Positions 15,479-23,199 of a DNA stretch of 64,000 nucleotides are shown here, one piece after another. How positions within the stretch are numbered: position 1 is the first letter of the stretch; every line of letters begins with the position of its first letter. The stretch is from the NCBI GenBank assembly GCA_030754655.1, contig JASLZX010000002.1, forward strand, positions 62,001 through 126,000, in the 5' to 3' direction. The notes under the pieces are model-generated. The model worked only from the letters and a program-made list of their open reading frames with translations. It searched no databases and was not told the DNA's origin. The stretch comes from UBA8886 sp002731655. GTDB lineage: Archaea; Thermoplasmatota; Poseidoniia; MGIII; CG-Epi1. A program made the translations under genes and the position numbers.

Positions 15479-18071
15479 CGATAATCAGCCCGCAGGTGCC
15501 GCAAATAAGCTTGTCTCCGTCCGGTTTCAGGCGGCCTGAGCGACACTCGGGGCAGAGCCCGGCCGGCGTCGCCTGCTCGTCCGCGGCGGCCGTCTCGTCG
15601 TCATCGCTCTCGACCTCGGTGTGCAGCGCCACCGCGACTACCTTTTCGCCCTTCTCGAGCGACATCACCTTGACGCCGCGGCCGATACGCTTGATTTCGC
15701 GGATTGAGTCTATTTCGGTGCGAATCACCTTGCCGCTACTGGTCGTCGCCAGCAGCTGCTGTGCGTCGCCCACTGGCAGGCAGGCGATGACGGCGCCGCT
15801 TTTCTTGTCCGGTTTCAGGTTCAGGACGCCGCGGGCGCCGCGCTTCGTGAGCCGGTAGTTGGCGACGCTGGCACGCTTGCCATAGCCGAGTTCGGTAATC
15901 GTCAGTAGTGTTCCTTCATTGTCGACCAGCGCCATGCTGATGACCGAATCGCCCTCCTTGAGCCGGATGCCGATGACTCCCTGGCCCCCGCGACCGACGA
16001 CGCGGATTTCGCCTTCGCTGGCGCGGTTTGCCATCCCGTTGCGGGTGGCGAACATTACCTGACTCGAGCCGTCCGAGATGGCGACGTCAATAAGCTCGTC
16101 GCCCTCCTTGAGCGTGATGGCACGGAAGCCTTGGTCGACCTTCCAGCCGCGTGCGATGCGCTGGGTGAATTCCTCGAGTCGCGTGCGCTTGACGATGCCG
16201 TTGCGCGTCGCCAGCACCAGGTAGTGTCCTTCGGTCTCCAGGTTGGCGACCGGCAGCATCCGCAGCACTTTCTCGTCGGATTCGTGCCGCTTCTCGTCCA
16301 GCTTCTGGAGCAGTTGCACCAGCGGGGTGCCCTTGGCGTAGCGCGAGACGTCAGGAACCTGCCAGGCTTTCAGGAAATACATTGCCCCGTCGCTGGTGAA
16401 GAACAGGACATGGTCGTGCGAGCCGAGCGAGTAGATTTCAACCGGCGTATCGCCCTCCTTGGCTTTGATGCCGATGCGCCCCTTGCCGCCGCGCCGCTGC
16501 GCGCGATATTCGTCAAGTTCGACGCGCTTGATGTAGCCCTCCTGCGTCCGCATCACGACGACTTGCGAGCGCGGAATCAAATCTTCCGTATCGATGTCGC
16601 CCTCCCAGTCGGAAATTTCGGTGCGTCGCTCGTCGCCATATTTCTCCTTCAGCTCGAGCAGTTCGGCGCGGATTATTTCGCTCACTCGCTCGGTCCGTGC
16701 CAGCACGTCCTGCAGGTCGGTGATGGTTGCCTTGAGCTCGGCCAGCTCGTCGCGCCGCGCGTCGGCGTCCTGTCGCGAAAGCTGGTAGAGCCGCATCTCG
16801 GCGATTGCCTTCGCCTGCGGCTCGCTCAGGTTGAATTGCGTCTGTAGTCCCGCGACAACCGCGTCGCGGCCGTCAGCCTTGCGGATGAAGTCGATAATTG
16901 CGTCGAGCTGTGAAATCGCGAGCAGCAGCCCCTCGACGATGTGCGCCCGCTCCTGCGCCTTTTTCAGCCGATAACGACTGCGCCGCTCGACCACTTCGCG
17001 GCGGTGCTCAAGGTAGACTGCGAGCTGCTGCGGCAGCGCCAGCCGTACTGGCTGCCCTTTCACTAGCGCTACCGCGTTTACCGCAAAACTGCTTTCGAGC
17101 GCCGAATGCTTGAAGAGCAGATTCTCGACGATTTGCGGTGACGCGTCCTGCTTCAACTCGACCACCACGCGCATCCCGTGCCGGTCCGACTCGTCGCGCA
17201 GGTCGCGGATGCCGGCGACCTTCTTGTCGCGCACCAGCTTCGAGATTTCCTCGAGCAGCCGGTTCTTCTGCAGTCCGTAGGGAATTTCGCTGACAATCAG
17301 CCGCTGCTGCTTGCCCGCCTCTTCGTGTGCTACGCGGCCACGCAGCTTGATTTGCCCCTGCCCCTTCGAGAATGCGTTGTAGATGCCCTGTCGCCCCATA
17401 ATGGTCCCGCCGGTCGGGAAGTCGGGGCCGGGCAGCACTTCCATGATGCGTGACAGCGAAACCTCGGGGTCGGCTAGCTGCAGCAGCAGTGCCTTGACCA
17501 CCTCTGTAAGGTTGTGCGGCGGCATGTTGGTCGCCATCCCGACCGCGATGCCGGCCGAGCCGTTGACTAGCAGCCCCGGCAGGACTCCCGGCAGCACGGA
17601 TGGCTCCTGTAGTGAGCCATCGTAATTGTCGACGAAGTCGACCGTATCCTCGTCGATGTCGCGCAGGACAGTCTCGGCAATCGTCGCCAGCCGTGATTCG
17701 GTGTAACGCATCGCTGCGGCGCGGTCGCCGTCGACCGAGCCGAAATTACCCTGCCCGTCTACCAGCGGGTAGCGCAGGCTGAAATCCTGCGCCATGCGCA
17801 CCATAGTGTCGTAGATCGCTTGATCGCCGTGGGGATGGTATTTCCCCATAGTGTCGCCGACGATGCGCGCCGATTTCTTGTAGGGCGAGCGCGGTCCCGA
17901 GCCCATCTCGCGCATCGCGAAGAGCACCCGCCGGTGGACCGGCTTTAGCCCGTCCCGCGCGTCGGGTAGGGCACGGCCCACGATGACCGACATGGCGTAT
18001 TCAAGGTACGACTTACGCATCTCGGTCTCGATGTTGCGCTCCAGTACCGTATCGCTTTCAGTCTCTGCCAA
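15471..18071 (-). CDS. gyrA: DNA gyrase subunit A with extra C-terminal zinc ribbon
   Basis: This 866-aa bacterial-type gyrase breakage-reunion subunit introduces negative supercoils together with GyrB, which is not in this window. The catalytic tyrosine is Y123 in AAMRYTESRL, and the GyrA box QRRGGKG lies near residue 525, so the C-terminal beta-pinwheel should wrap DNA. Six blade-like repeats follow. After an acidic linker the protein ends with CPECRSGRLKPDGDK and CGTCGLIIDA, a four-cysteine zinc ribbon that standard GyrA lacks. Deoxyhypusine synthase overlaps its stop. A TATA-like TTTTAA about 45 bp upstream precedes it. Gyrase in archaea is generally considered acquired from bacteria. Confidence 0.95.
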   Translation of the reverse strand: MAETESDTVLERNIETEMRKSYLEYAMSVIVGRALPDARDGLKPVHRRVLFAMREMGSGPRSPYKKSARIVGDTMGKYHPHGDQAIYDTMVRMAQDFSLRYPLVDGQGNFGSVDGDRAAAMRYTESRLATIAETVLRDIDEDTVDFVDNYDGSLQEPSVLPGVLPGLLVNGSAGIAVGMATNMPPHNLTEVVKALLLQLADPEVSLSRIMEVLPGPDFPTGGTIMGRQGIYNAFSKGQGQIKLRGRVAHEEAGKQQRLIVSEIPYGLQKNRLLEEISKLVRDKKVAGIRDLRDESDRHGMRVVVELKQDASPQIVENLLFKHSALESSFAVNAVALVKGQPVRLALPQQLAVYLEHRREVVERRSRYRLKKAQERAHIVEGLLLAISQLDAIIDFIRKADGRDAVVAGLQTQFNLSEPQAKAIAEMRLYQLSRQDADARRDELAELKATITDLQDVLARTERVSEIIRAELLELKEKYGDERRTEISDWEGDIDTEDLIPRSQVVVMRTQEGYIKRVELDEYRAQRRGGKGRIGIKAKEGDTPVEIYSLGSHDHVLFFTSDGAMYFLKAWQVPDVSRYAKGTPLVQLLQKLDEKRHESDEKVLRMLPVANLETEGHYLVLATRNGIVKRTRLEEFTQRIARGWKVDQGFRAITLKEGDELIDVAISDGSSQVMFATRNGMANRASEGEIRVVGRGGQGVIGIRLKEGDSVISMALVDNEGTLLTITELGYGKRASVANYRLTKRGARGVLNLKPDKKSGAVIACLPVGDAQQLLATTSSGKVIRTEIDSIREIKRIGRGVKVMSLEKGEKVVAVALHTEVESDDDETAAADEQATPAGLCPECRSGRLKPDGDKLICGTCGLIIDA

Positions 18072-18129
18072 AATAGCCTCTCCCGACGATGCCGGTAGGC
18101 CAGCGCAGGCCGGTTAAAAGGGGGACAGG

Positions 18130-18152
18130 CGGGCAGTGCTTCGCACTGCCCG
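18130..18152. repeat. Perfect intergenic hairpin, 10-bp arms, 3-nt loop
   Basis: The arms CGGGCAGTGC (18130-18139) and GCACTGCCCG (18143-18152) flank a TTC loop, followed directly by the palindrome CGCGTACGCG (18153-18162). It lies between the 3' end of the secreted-protein gene and the gyrA promoter, both on the minus strand. It may be a terminator, an mRNA 3' protector or an extragenic palindrome. Similar hairpins lie at 20727 and 31621. Confidence 0.75.
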
Positions 18153-18196
18153 CGCGTACGCGAGCGCGCAGCCCGGAATTTCGCCCTGAAACTGTT

Positions 18197-18706
18197 TCAG
18201 CCGGCGGCTGCCACGCCTTCGTAGAGCACGGTGATGTACAGGTCGTAGCTGTTGGGCGCCGAGCCGAAGTTCGTCACCTCGGCGGTATAATCGCCGGTAC
18301 CGCAGGCGGCGAAGTCGCGATAGGTCATGGTCACCTTCTCCTCGTCGCCCGGGTTGCCCGACGAGCCGCACTCCTGCCCTTCGGTACCGTAAATCGCCAG
18401 GTCCAAGTCGCCCGTGCCGTCGCCCTGTAGCTCGATAATGGCCCCGGTCGCGTATTGCTCGACGGGGAAGTCGTGGTTGTTTGTTGTCGCTGGCCCACGG
18501 TAGATGCCGCCGCCGGGAGCGTAGACTGTGTCGGTGATGTGGTCCTCGTAGGGCGGCAGCACCGGCCAGCCGGCGAGTTCGCCGGCGTCGGGAACGTCAC
18601 CGGTCGGGCCGCCGTAACTCAATTCGCCGTAGCCCATGCCGGCCAGCGTCAGCACCGCGACGCCCAGCGCTACGCGCTGCATCAGCCGGTCGAGCTCCGA
18701 CGTCAT
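18197..18706 (-). CDS. Secreted or membrane-anchored protein with PPC-like beta domain
   Basis: This is a 169-aa protein. A hydrophobic N-terminal segment (about residues 10-27) is a signal peptide or anchor. The remainder is acidic and beta-rich: GDGTGDLDLAIYG, then a paired-cysteine region (QECGSS and FAACGTGDYTAEVTNFG) and a final YDLYITVLYEG strand. That pattern resembles bacterial prepeptidase C-terminal (PPC) domains, but similarity is by eye only. The two cysteines could form a disulfide. It lies between aIF6 and gyrA on the same strand. The function is unknown. Confidence 0.6.
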   Translation of the reverse strand: MTSELDRLMQRVALGVAVLTLAGMGYGELSYGGPTGDVPDAGELAGWPVLPPYEDHITDTVYAPGGGIYRGPATTNNHDFPVEQYATGAIIELQGDGTGDLDLAIYGTEGQECGSSGNPGDEEKVTMTYRDFAACGTGDYTAEVTNFGSAPNSYDLYITVLYEGVAAAG

Positions 18707-18739
18707 CAGTGCGCGAATGCTCTCTGCATTATAAGTGTT

Positions 18740-19417
18740 TCAGAAGAGCTTTAGCGCCTCTTCGAGCCGCCCCAGTTCGATGCCGGTGCTGGCGCGGCCG
18801 CAGACCGCCCCCGTCGCGGTGGCCACGACCCCAGCCCCGACGAGTGGCATCCCGAAGTTGGCAGTGCACTCCATGATTTCCACACCGAGCCGCTGGCCGA
18901 GCGCCTGCCGTTCCTCGTCCGGGATTTCGGGATGGCAGACGCCGCCCCGGGCCGTAACACAGGCGAGCATCCCGACGTTCTCCATTTCGGCCAGCGTTTG
19001 CGGCCGCAGCTCGACCCCCAGCACCTCCCCGGCCGCTTCGCATGCCGCCGGCGAGAGCCGCGGGCTACAGATGCCGCCGGAGTTGCTGACAAGCAGGTTG
19101 TTGCCGGCGGCGTTGGCGCGCTCTTCCAGCACGCCGAAGCGCAGCTCGTGCTTTTCAGCAACGATCGCGAGCGCGTCGCGCTCGCGGCCGGTTGCCAGAT
19201 TGGAGACCAGCAGTCCTTGTGAGTTCATGGCCACGAGCGTCCCGAGCACGCGGCTGCCGCCGACGGTCGCTTCGATGACCGGCGCGCCCAGTGCTTCGGA
19301 AATAGCGGTGCGGTCATTGGCTGGGATTCCGGGCGGCAGCAGCGCCAGCGCGTCGGAGACGGCGCAGAATACGCCGACGTAGGGAGAATTGAAAAGGTCC
19401 TGCCGCAGGAGCGCCAT
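18740..19417 (-). CDS. eif6: Translation initiation factor aIF6
   Basis: This 225-aa protein has the five-fold pentein repeat of aIF6/eIF6, which binds the large ribosomal subunit and prevents premature joining with the small one. Recognisable repeats include the N-terminal NSPYVGVFCAVSD, then VLGTLVAMNSQGLLVSN, LLVSNSGGICSPRLSP and the closing VGAGVVATATGAVCGR. The length is normal for archaea. The start abuts the L31e stop without a gap, in the conserved archaeal order L39e-L31e-aIF6, so it is the last gene of the S19e operon. Confidence 0.95.
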   Translation of the reverse strand: MALLRQDLFNSPYVGVFCAVSDALALLPPGIPANDRTAISEALGAPVIEATVGGSRVLGTLVAMNSQGLLVSNLATGRERDALAIVAEKHELRFGVLEERANAAGNNLLVSNSGGICSPRLSPAACEAAGEVLGVELRPQTLAEMENVGMLACVTARGGVCHPEIPDEERQALGQRLGVEIMECTANFGMPLVGAGVVATATGAVCGRASTGIELGRLEEALKLF

Positions 19418-19744
19418 CTACTCGGCGAGATGCACGACGACGCTGCCGTCCTCGAACTTCAGCGCCCGCACCCGGATGCGTGACGGCGGCTTCTCGATGC
19501 CGCGCGCCCAGATGGCCTCGTTGACCGGCGGGTCGATGAAGAGTGCCCGGTCCTCGGACTTGCCCTTGCGGGCTTCGGCGGCAGTGCGCACCGCAACGCC
19601 ATCGCGCTCGGGTTTCATGTGCCGCACCAGGAAATCCTCAACCATGCGCATCGCCACCGGCGCGCGCCGCGTGCGCGGCACTCGGTAGAGTTTGCGCAGT
19701 GGGATGGTGTAGATGCGCTCCAGCTGCAGCTCGTCGTCGGCCAT
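19418..19744 (-). CDS. rpl31e: Large-subunit ribosomal protein L31e
   Basis: This 108-aa protein has ERIYTIPLRKLYRVPRTRRA at the N-terminus and a basic VRHMKPERDGVAV stretch, matching archaeal L31e near the peptide exit tunnel. The tail is longer than in many archaea. The ATG at 19744 is chosen over the longer open frame because it overlaps the L39e stop as TGATG and restores the family's N-terminus. It is co-transcribed with L39e and aIF6. Confidence 0.93.
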   Translation of the reverse strand: MADDELQLERIYTIPLRKLYRVPRTRRAPVAMRMVEDFLVRHMKPERDGVAVRTAAEARKGKSEDRALFIDPPVNEAIWARGIEKPPSRIRVRALKFEDGSVVVHLAE

Positions 19745-19899
19745 CAGCGGTGGAGTCTCCCGCGGCGCCAGAAGTGCCGCTTGGGATGCGAAGTGAAACG
19801 GCGGTTGGTGCGCTGCATCACCCACGCGGGAACGCGCCGGTTTCGCTTTACCAGCTTGTTGAGCCGCAGCTTTTTTGCGTAGGGCTTGCGACTAGACAT
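19744..19899 (-). CDS. rpl39e: Large-subunit ribosomal protein L39e
   Basis: This is a 51-aa, extremely basic protein. The core KKLRLNKLVKRNRRVPAWVM and the tail TNRRFTSHPKRHFWRRG are characteristic of L39e, which lines the exit tunnel of archaeal and eukaryotic ribosomes and has no bacterial counterpart. It starts inside the end of the PDCD5-like gene and its stop overlaps the L31e start by one base. Its tiny size makes it easy to miss. Confidence 0.95.
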   Translation of the reverse strand: MSSRKPYAKKLRLNKLVKRNRRVPAWVMQRTNRRFTSHPKRHFWRRGRLHR

Positions 19900-20233
19900 C
19901 GCGGTACCCTCGGATTTCGACCTTCGTCTCGCGCTTGCGCGAAAGGTGCGCCAGCATCTGCTGTAGCGTAGCGTCATCAATCGGCCCCGTGAGCTTCCCG
20001 TCGCCTGCCAGTGCCAGTACCTGCTGCTCGACGGCGGCGGCCACCCCGGGGCGAGCGATGCGCACCTGCGCCAGCCGCTCTTTCGCCTCTGCACTCATCA
20101 ACTGCCGTAGCGCTCCCTGCACTTGCGCTTTGTGCGCTATCAGTTCCTGTTCCTGTGCCAGCTGCTGTTCAGCCTGCGCCTGCATTTCCTGCAGCTGTCG
20201 CTGCCGCAACTCCTCGAGTTCGCGGTCCTTCAT
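19892..20233 (-). CDS. PDCD5-family DNA-binding protein (TFAR19-related)
   Basis: This 113-aa protein has a long N-terminal charged, glutamine-rich helix (residues 1-40), then a three-helix bundle containing LMSAEAKERLAQVRIARPG and VEQQVLALAGDGKL. It ends with a strand-like KVEIRGY. This matches archaeal PDCD5 homologues, which bind DNA in vitro and are almost always encoded between S19e and L39e, as here. Its start overlaps the S19e stop. The cellular role in archaea is not settled. Confidence 0.93.
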   Translation of the reverse strand: MKDRELEELRQRQLQEMQAQAEQQLAQEQELIAHKAQVQGALRQLMSAEAKERLAQVRIARPGVAAAVEQQVLALAGDGKLTGPIDDATLQQMLAHLSRKRETKVEIRGYRDV

Positions 20234-20682
20234 CAGTAGCGCTCCAGCCGCTCGTAGGCGGCGTTAATCTCGGGGCGCAGCGCGTGCGCGGTGTTGTCGA
20301 GCAGCGACTGCCCTCGGGGCGCAACACGGCGTCCCTTCGACGAGCGCTCGACCAGTTCCGCCGTCTCCAGCTGCTGCATCATCAACCGCAGAATCTTGCG
20401 GCTGCCGGGGTGCGAGCGGTTGGGCTTGCTGCCGCGGTCGACCGGTCCCGAGTAGAGCCGCGCCAGCCGCTCGGTTCCGAGCGGGCCGCGCAGGTAGAGC
20501 TTGCGCAATACCGACGCCGCACGGCGATACCACCAGTCGGGCTGCTCCGGCGCCTTCTCGCGGTGCGCCGCGGTCTTGGCGAAGGGCGCCCACTTGGGCG
20601 GCTGTAGTGCCTTCTCGCTTTTCAGCGCCTGCGCCAGCTTGCTGACCAGCTTCTGTCCGGGGACGTCGTTGACAGTAGTCAT
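20233..20682 (-). CDS. rps19e: Small-subunit ribosomal protein S19e
   Basis: This 149-aa protein carries the S19e sequence WAPFAKTAAHREKAPEQPDW, then WWYRRAASVLRKLYLRGPLG and the basic RGSKPNRSHPGSRKILR, a winged-helix ribosomal protein found only in archaea and eukaryotes. It is the first gene of the S19e-PDCD5-L39e-L31e-aIF6 operon and overlaps the PDCD5-like gene by one base. A TATA box about 30 bp upstream drives the operon. Confidence 0.95.
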   Translation of the reverse strand: MTTVNDVPGQKLVSKLAQALKSEKALQPPKWAPFAKTAAHREKAPEQPDWWYRRAASVLRKLYLRGPLGTERLARLYSGPVDRGSKPNRSHPGSRKILRLMMQQLETAELVERSSKGRRVAPRGQSLLDNTAHALRPEINAAYERLERY

Positions 20683-20708
20683 CGGGAAGTGGGCGGCACC
20701 CAGCCTCC

Positions 20709-20716
20709 ATTATAAG
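20709..20716 (-). promoter_or_regulatory. TATA box of the S19e operon
   Basis: The minus-strand CTTATAAT lies 27-34 bp before the S19e ATG at 20682. It is directly preceded by the hairpin at 20727-20743. Confidence 0.55.
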
Positions 20717-20726
20717 CCTTTTCAGA

Positions 20727-20743
20727 CGAGAGCGTAGCTCTCG
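20727..20743. repeat. Perfect intergenic hairpin, 7-bp arms, 3-nt loop
   Basis: The arms CGAGAGC (20727-20733) and GCTCTCG (20737-20743) flank a GTA loop. The hairpin lies between the stop of a small membrane protein gene and the S19e TATA box, both on the minus strand. No T-run follows in the transcribed direction, so a simple intrinsic terminator is not obvious. Confidence 0.7.
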
Positions 20744-20763
20744 CAAACTTCGCCCGCCATAAT

Positions 20764-21039
20764 TTAGTCGGTGAAGATGTTCCAGTAGTTGAACATGACG
20801 ATGACCAGCACGTAGGCGATAATCAGCAGCGTAATCAGCCCCAGCCCGACCGCCTGTGGCAAATGCGGGAAGATGAAGAGCACGAAGAACCCCACAATTG
20901 CAGTCCACCCCAGTAGGTAGGTGAGATAGGCGTGCGGCGCCAGTTCAGGGTCGCGCACCGCCTTGCCGGTCATGAACTTGCCGAGCGCGCTGATGGTGCG
21001 CATGACCGACTGCTGCAGCCCCGCCGTGTCCAGACTCAT
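20764..21039 (-). CDS. Small two-helix membrane protein of unknown function
   Basis: This 91-aa protein has a soluble N-terminal half of about 40 residues (VMRTISALGKFMTGKAVRDP) and two hydrophobic helices (about 42-62 and 66-84), joined by the short HLPQAVG turn. I do not recognise a family. It lies 31 bp downstream of a large membrane protein gene on the same strand, suggesting co-transcription. Confidence 0.6.
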   Translation of the reverse strand: MSLDTAGLQQSVMRTISALGKFMTGKAVRDPELAPHAYLTYLLGWTAIVGFFVLFIFPHLPQAVGLGLITLLIIAYVLVIVMFNYWNIFTD

Positions 21040-21070
21040 GCGTCGCCGATGCAGGGTGTGCTAATAACGC

Positions 21071-22438
21071 TCACCGTCCGCGCAGCGCCTCGAAGAATCC
21101 TTTTTTCAGGAGTCCGCGTCCGGTGAGGAAATTGTAATTGGCAAGCAGCATCACGAACACTCCACTCAGCAGCACGATGAAGTGCGATACGAAGCCGATG
21201 GAACGCGGGTCGTCCACCAGCGGCCGGTCACCAGCGGTCAGGAAGAAATTGCTCGCACCGTAGACGATGGTGAATGAAATGGCGATGAAGATTACGTTAT
21301 GGCGGTTAATCATCCCCTCGGCCTCACCGATGTAGTGAGACGTCTGGCTCAGGTGGTCACGGCGTGACTCGGTCCGCAGGACCTGGACTGAGAGCGAGTA
21401 AATTACGACCACAATTGTGATGAACATGAATACAAGGTCCAGAACAAAACTGGGCTCCTGCGAACTTGAGTATAGCAGCACCCCTGCATGGTAGGCAAGA
21501 AAGCCCCAGTATCCCACCGAGAACCAGCCCGCGAAGGTATCTGCTTCGGCATCGCTGACATCGCGTTGTAATCTCCGCAGGAAGAAGAGGGTCAGGAGTG
21601 TCAACGAAATCATCATCGCGAACCAGAAAAACTGGAACAGGAGGTCGAAGTCCTCCGCGAAGGGCTCATAGTTTCTGGCCATGAGATAGAAGGTCATGTA
21701 GCCTGCCATCGCCCAGAAAACAGGGGCTGCGTAGACCAGCATTCTGCCTCGTCTCGCATCACCGCTCTTTCGCTCAACACGGCGTAGCGCGTATTCCCGG
21801 AAAGGCACGCGCATCCACCATGCCTGCGCGAATTGCCAGATGATAAAAATGATTATCAGCCCGAAGCGGAGCCCATTCCGGAGGTTATCGCCGTAGTCTG
21901 CGTTACCGAGGATTGACCAGAGAATCCCTGCAATGAGGATTGATAGCAGCACCGGCAGCAACAGACTGGTGGGGTGGTCACTGCGAGTCAGTTCCTTGAC
22001 TCCGCTGAAGCGTGTCAGGATGCCGGTAAGCAGGTAGCCGCCGGAAGCACCATAACCGAGCGAGAGTAGCAGGTCAACAGCCCAGTTACCGCCAGAAAGG
22101 CTTAGGACAAAGAAAATACCTAGCAGTGCAACGAGCAGGAAAAAGTGCAGCTTGGTTTTGCGCGAAAAGAGGATTGAAATTAGTTCAGTTTTGTTAATGC
22201 GATTCTGGGGAGCTGCTGGTTCATCTTCGACTTCGTCATCTCCATCGTCCTCCCCGCCGAAATCGAAGTCGGTAATTGGCGTCTCGCCTCCCTCATCCGC
22301 TTCGTCGCCGTCATCCTCCCCGGCTTCCGCCTCGCCTTCGTCGGTCTCCGGCTCCGCTTCCGCCGCCTCTGGCTCTTCGTCCTCGCCCGCTAGGATGCGG
22401 TCGATTTCGAGCAGCACGTCTTCGTCTTCGCCGGCCAT
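21071..22438 (-). CDS. Polytopic membrane protein with acidic cytoplasmic N-terminus
   Basis: This 455-aa protein of unknown family begins with an unstructured stretch of about 80 residues very rich in Glu and Asp. About eleven hydrophobic helices follow, with basic loops such as RRVERKSGDARRG and RTESRRDHLSQ. The ATG at 22438 is preferred; an in-frame GTG at 22456 would add six residues. Base composition is lower in GC than the neighbours across the membrane part. The small membrane protein follows 31 bp later. No transporter or enzyme signature was recognised. Confidence 0.7.
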   Translation of the reverse strand: MAGEDEDVLLEIDRILAGEDEEPEAAEAEPETDEGEAEAGEDDGDEADEGGETPITDFDFGGEDDGDDEVEDEPAAPQNRINKTELISILFSRKTKLHFFLLVALLGIFFVLSLSGGNWAVDLLLSLGYGASGGYLLTGILTRFSGVKELTRSDHPTSLLLPVLLSILIAGILWSILGNADYGDNLRNGLRFGLIIIFIIWQFAQAWWMRVPFREYALRRVERKSGDARRGRMLVYAAPVFWAMAGYMTFYLMARNYEPFAEDFDLLFQFFWFAMMISLTLLTLFFLRRLQRDVSDAEADTFAGWFSVGYWGFLAYHAGVLLYSSSQEPSFVLDLVFMFITIVVVIYSLSVQVLRTESRRDHLSQTSHYIGEAEGMINRHNVIFIAISFTIVYGASNFFLTAGDRPLVDDPRSIGFVSHFIVLLSGVFVMLLANYNFLTGRGLLKKGFFEALRGR

Positions 22439-22464
22439 ACGCCCCTGCACGGCCACTCGCCGGA

Positions 22465-23199
22465 TTAACCCTTGCGGCGCCAGCGACCTTCGCGACGGTC
22501 GCCCTCGCCACTGCGCCGCGCCAGCCGCCGCCGCGCCTCGTCGCTGCGTTCAGCACTGGTGCGCAGCCGTCGCTGGCTCTCGCCGCGGCGGCCACGTCCG
22601 GCTCCCTTCCAGCGGCAGGTGACGCGCTTCAGGTCCCACGCGGCCGCCTTTGTGACGCGGCGTCCGCCGTGCAGGTGCAGCGCATCAATGACCGCGGCAC
22701 GGCCGTCGAGCTGCATCACCATCTCGACCGCAAGTTCGGTCTCGGGCGGCAACTCCTGCTTGAGCGACAGCGTCTCACGGCCTGTATGCACCGCGAAGCG
22801 CACGCGGACGGTCGTGACCAGCCGTGCCCAGACGATCGGCTGCGCGCGCGCTTCGGTCTGCTCGACGCGCCGCGTGCTGGCAGTGCCCCGGCGGGCGCCC
22901 AGCTCCAGAGCGGTAACTTCCAGTTGGCCACGGGCGTGCGACAGCAGCTCGCCGACCTGCAACCGGTCGCCCGGCTCGGCCAACAGCTTCTCGCGCACTG
23001 TCTCGCCGCCTGCGGAGAGCCGCAGCTCCAGCTCGAGCGGCGGCGCCTCCCGGATTTCGGCGTGGCGCGTCGCACCGCATTCGGCGCAGCGCACGGTGCC
23101 CTGGAAGTGGAAGCCGTGTTTCTGCGATGTCTGCGCCTTCAGTACGTCGTGCAGCGTCGGCTCCCCACAGCCCTCGCACTCTAGCTCGAGTTGCTGCAT
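22465..23199 (-). CDS. HVO_0476-type archaeal zinc-finger protein
   Basis: This 244-aa protein opens with two CxxC pairs (CEGC and CAEC) separated by HDVLKAQTSQKHGFHFQGTV, which matches the archaeal HVO_0476 zinc-finger family in spacing and in the HDVL motif. A beta-rich middle and a strongly basic tail (about residues 195-244, rich in Arg and Gly) follow; the tail could bind nucleic acid. The start overlaps the purH stop as TGATG, so the two are coupled. The family has no established function. Confidence 0.7.
   Translation of the reverse strand: MQQLELECEGCGEPTLHDVLKAQTSQKHGFHFQGTVRCAECGATRHAEIREAPPLELELRLSAGGETVREKLLAEPGDRLQVGELLSHARGQLEVTALELGARRGTASTRRVEQTEARAQPIVWARLVTTVRVRFAVHTGRETLSLKQELPPETELAVEMVMQLDGRAAVIDALHLHGGRRVTKAAAWDLKRVTCRWKGAGRGRRGESQRRLRTSAERSDEARRRLARRSGEGDRREGRWRRKG

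Noticed and set aside
18130..18162. Hairpin as terminal inverted repeat of a mobile element
   Set aside because: There is no matching distant repeat, transposase or target duplication; it is a self-contained stem-loop.
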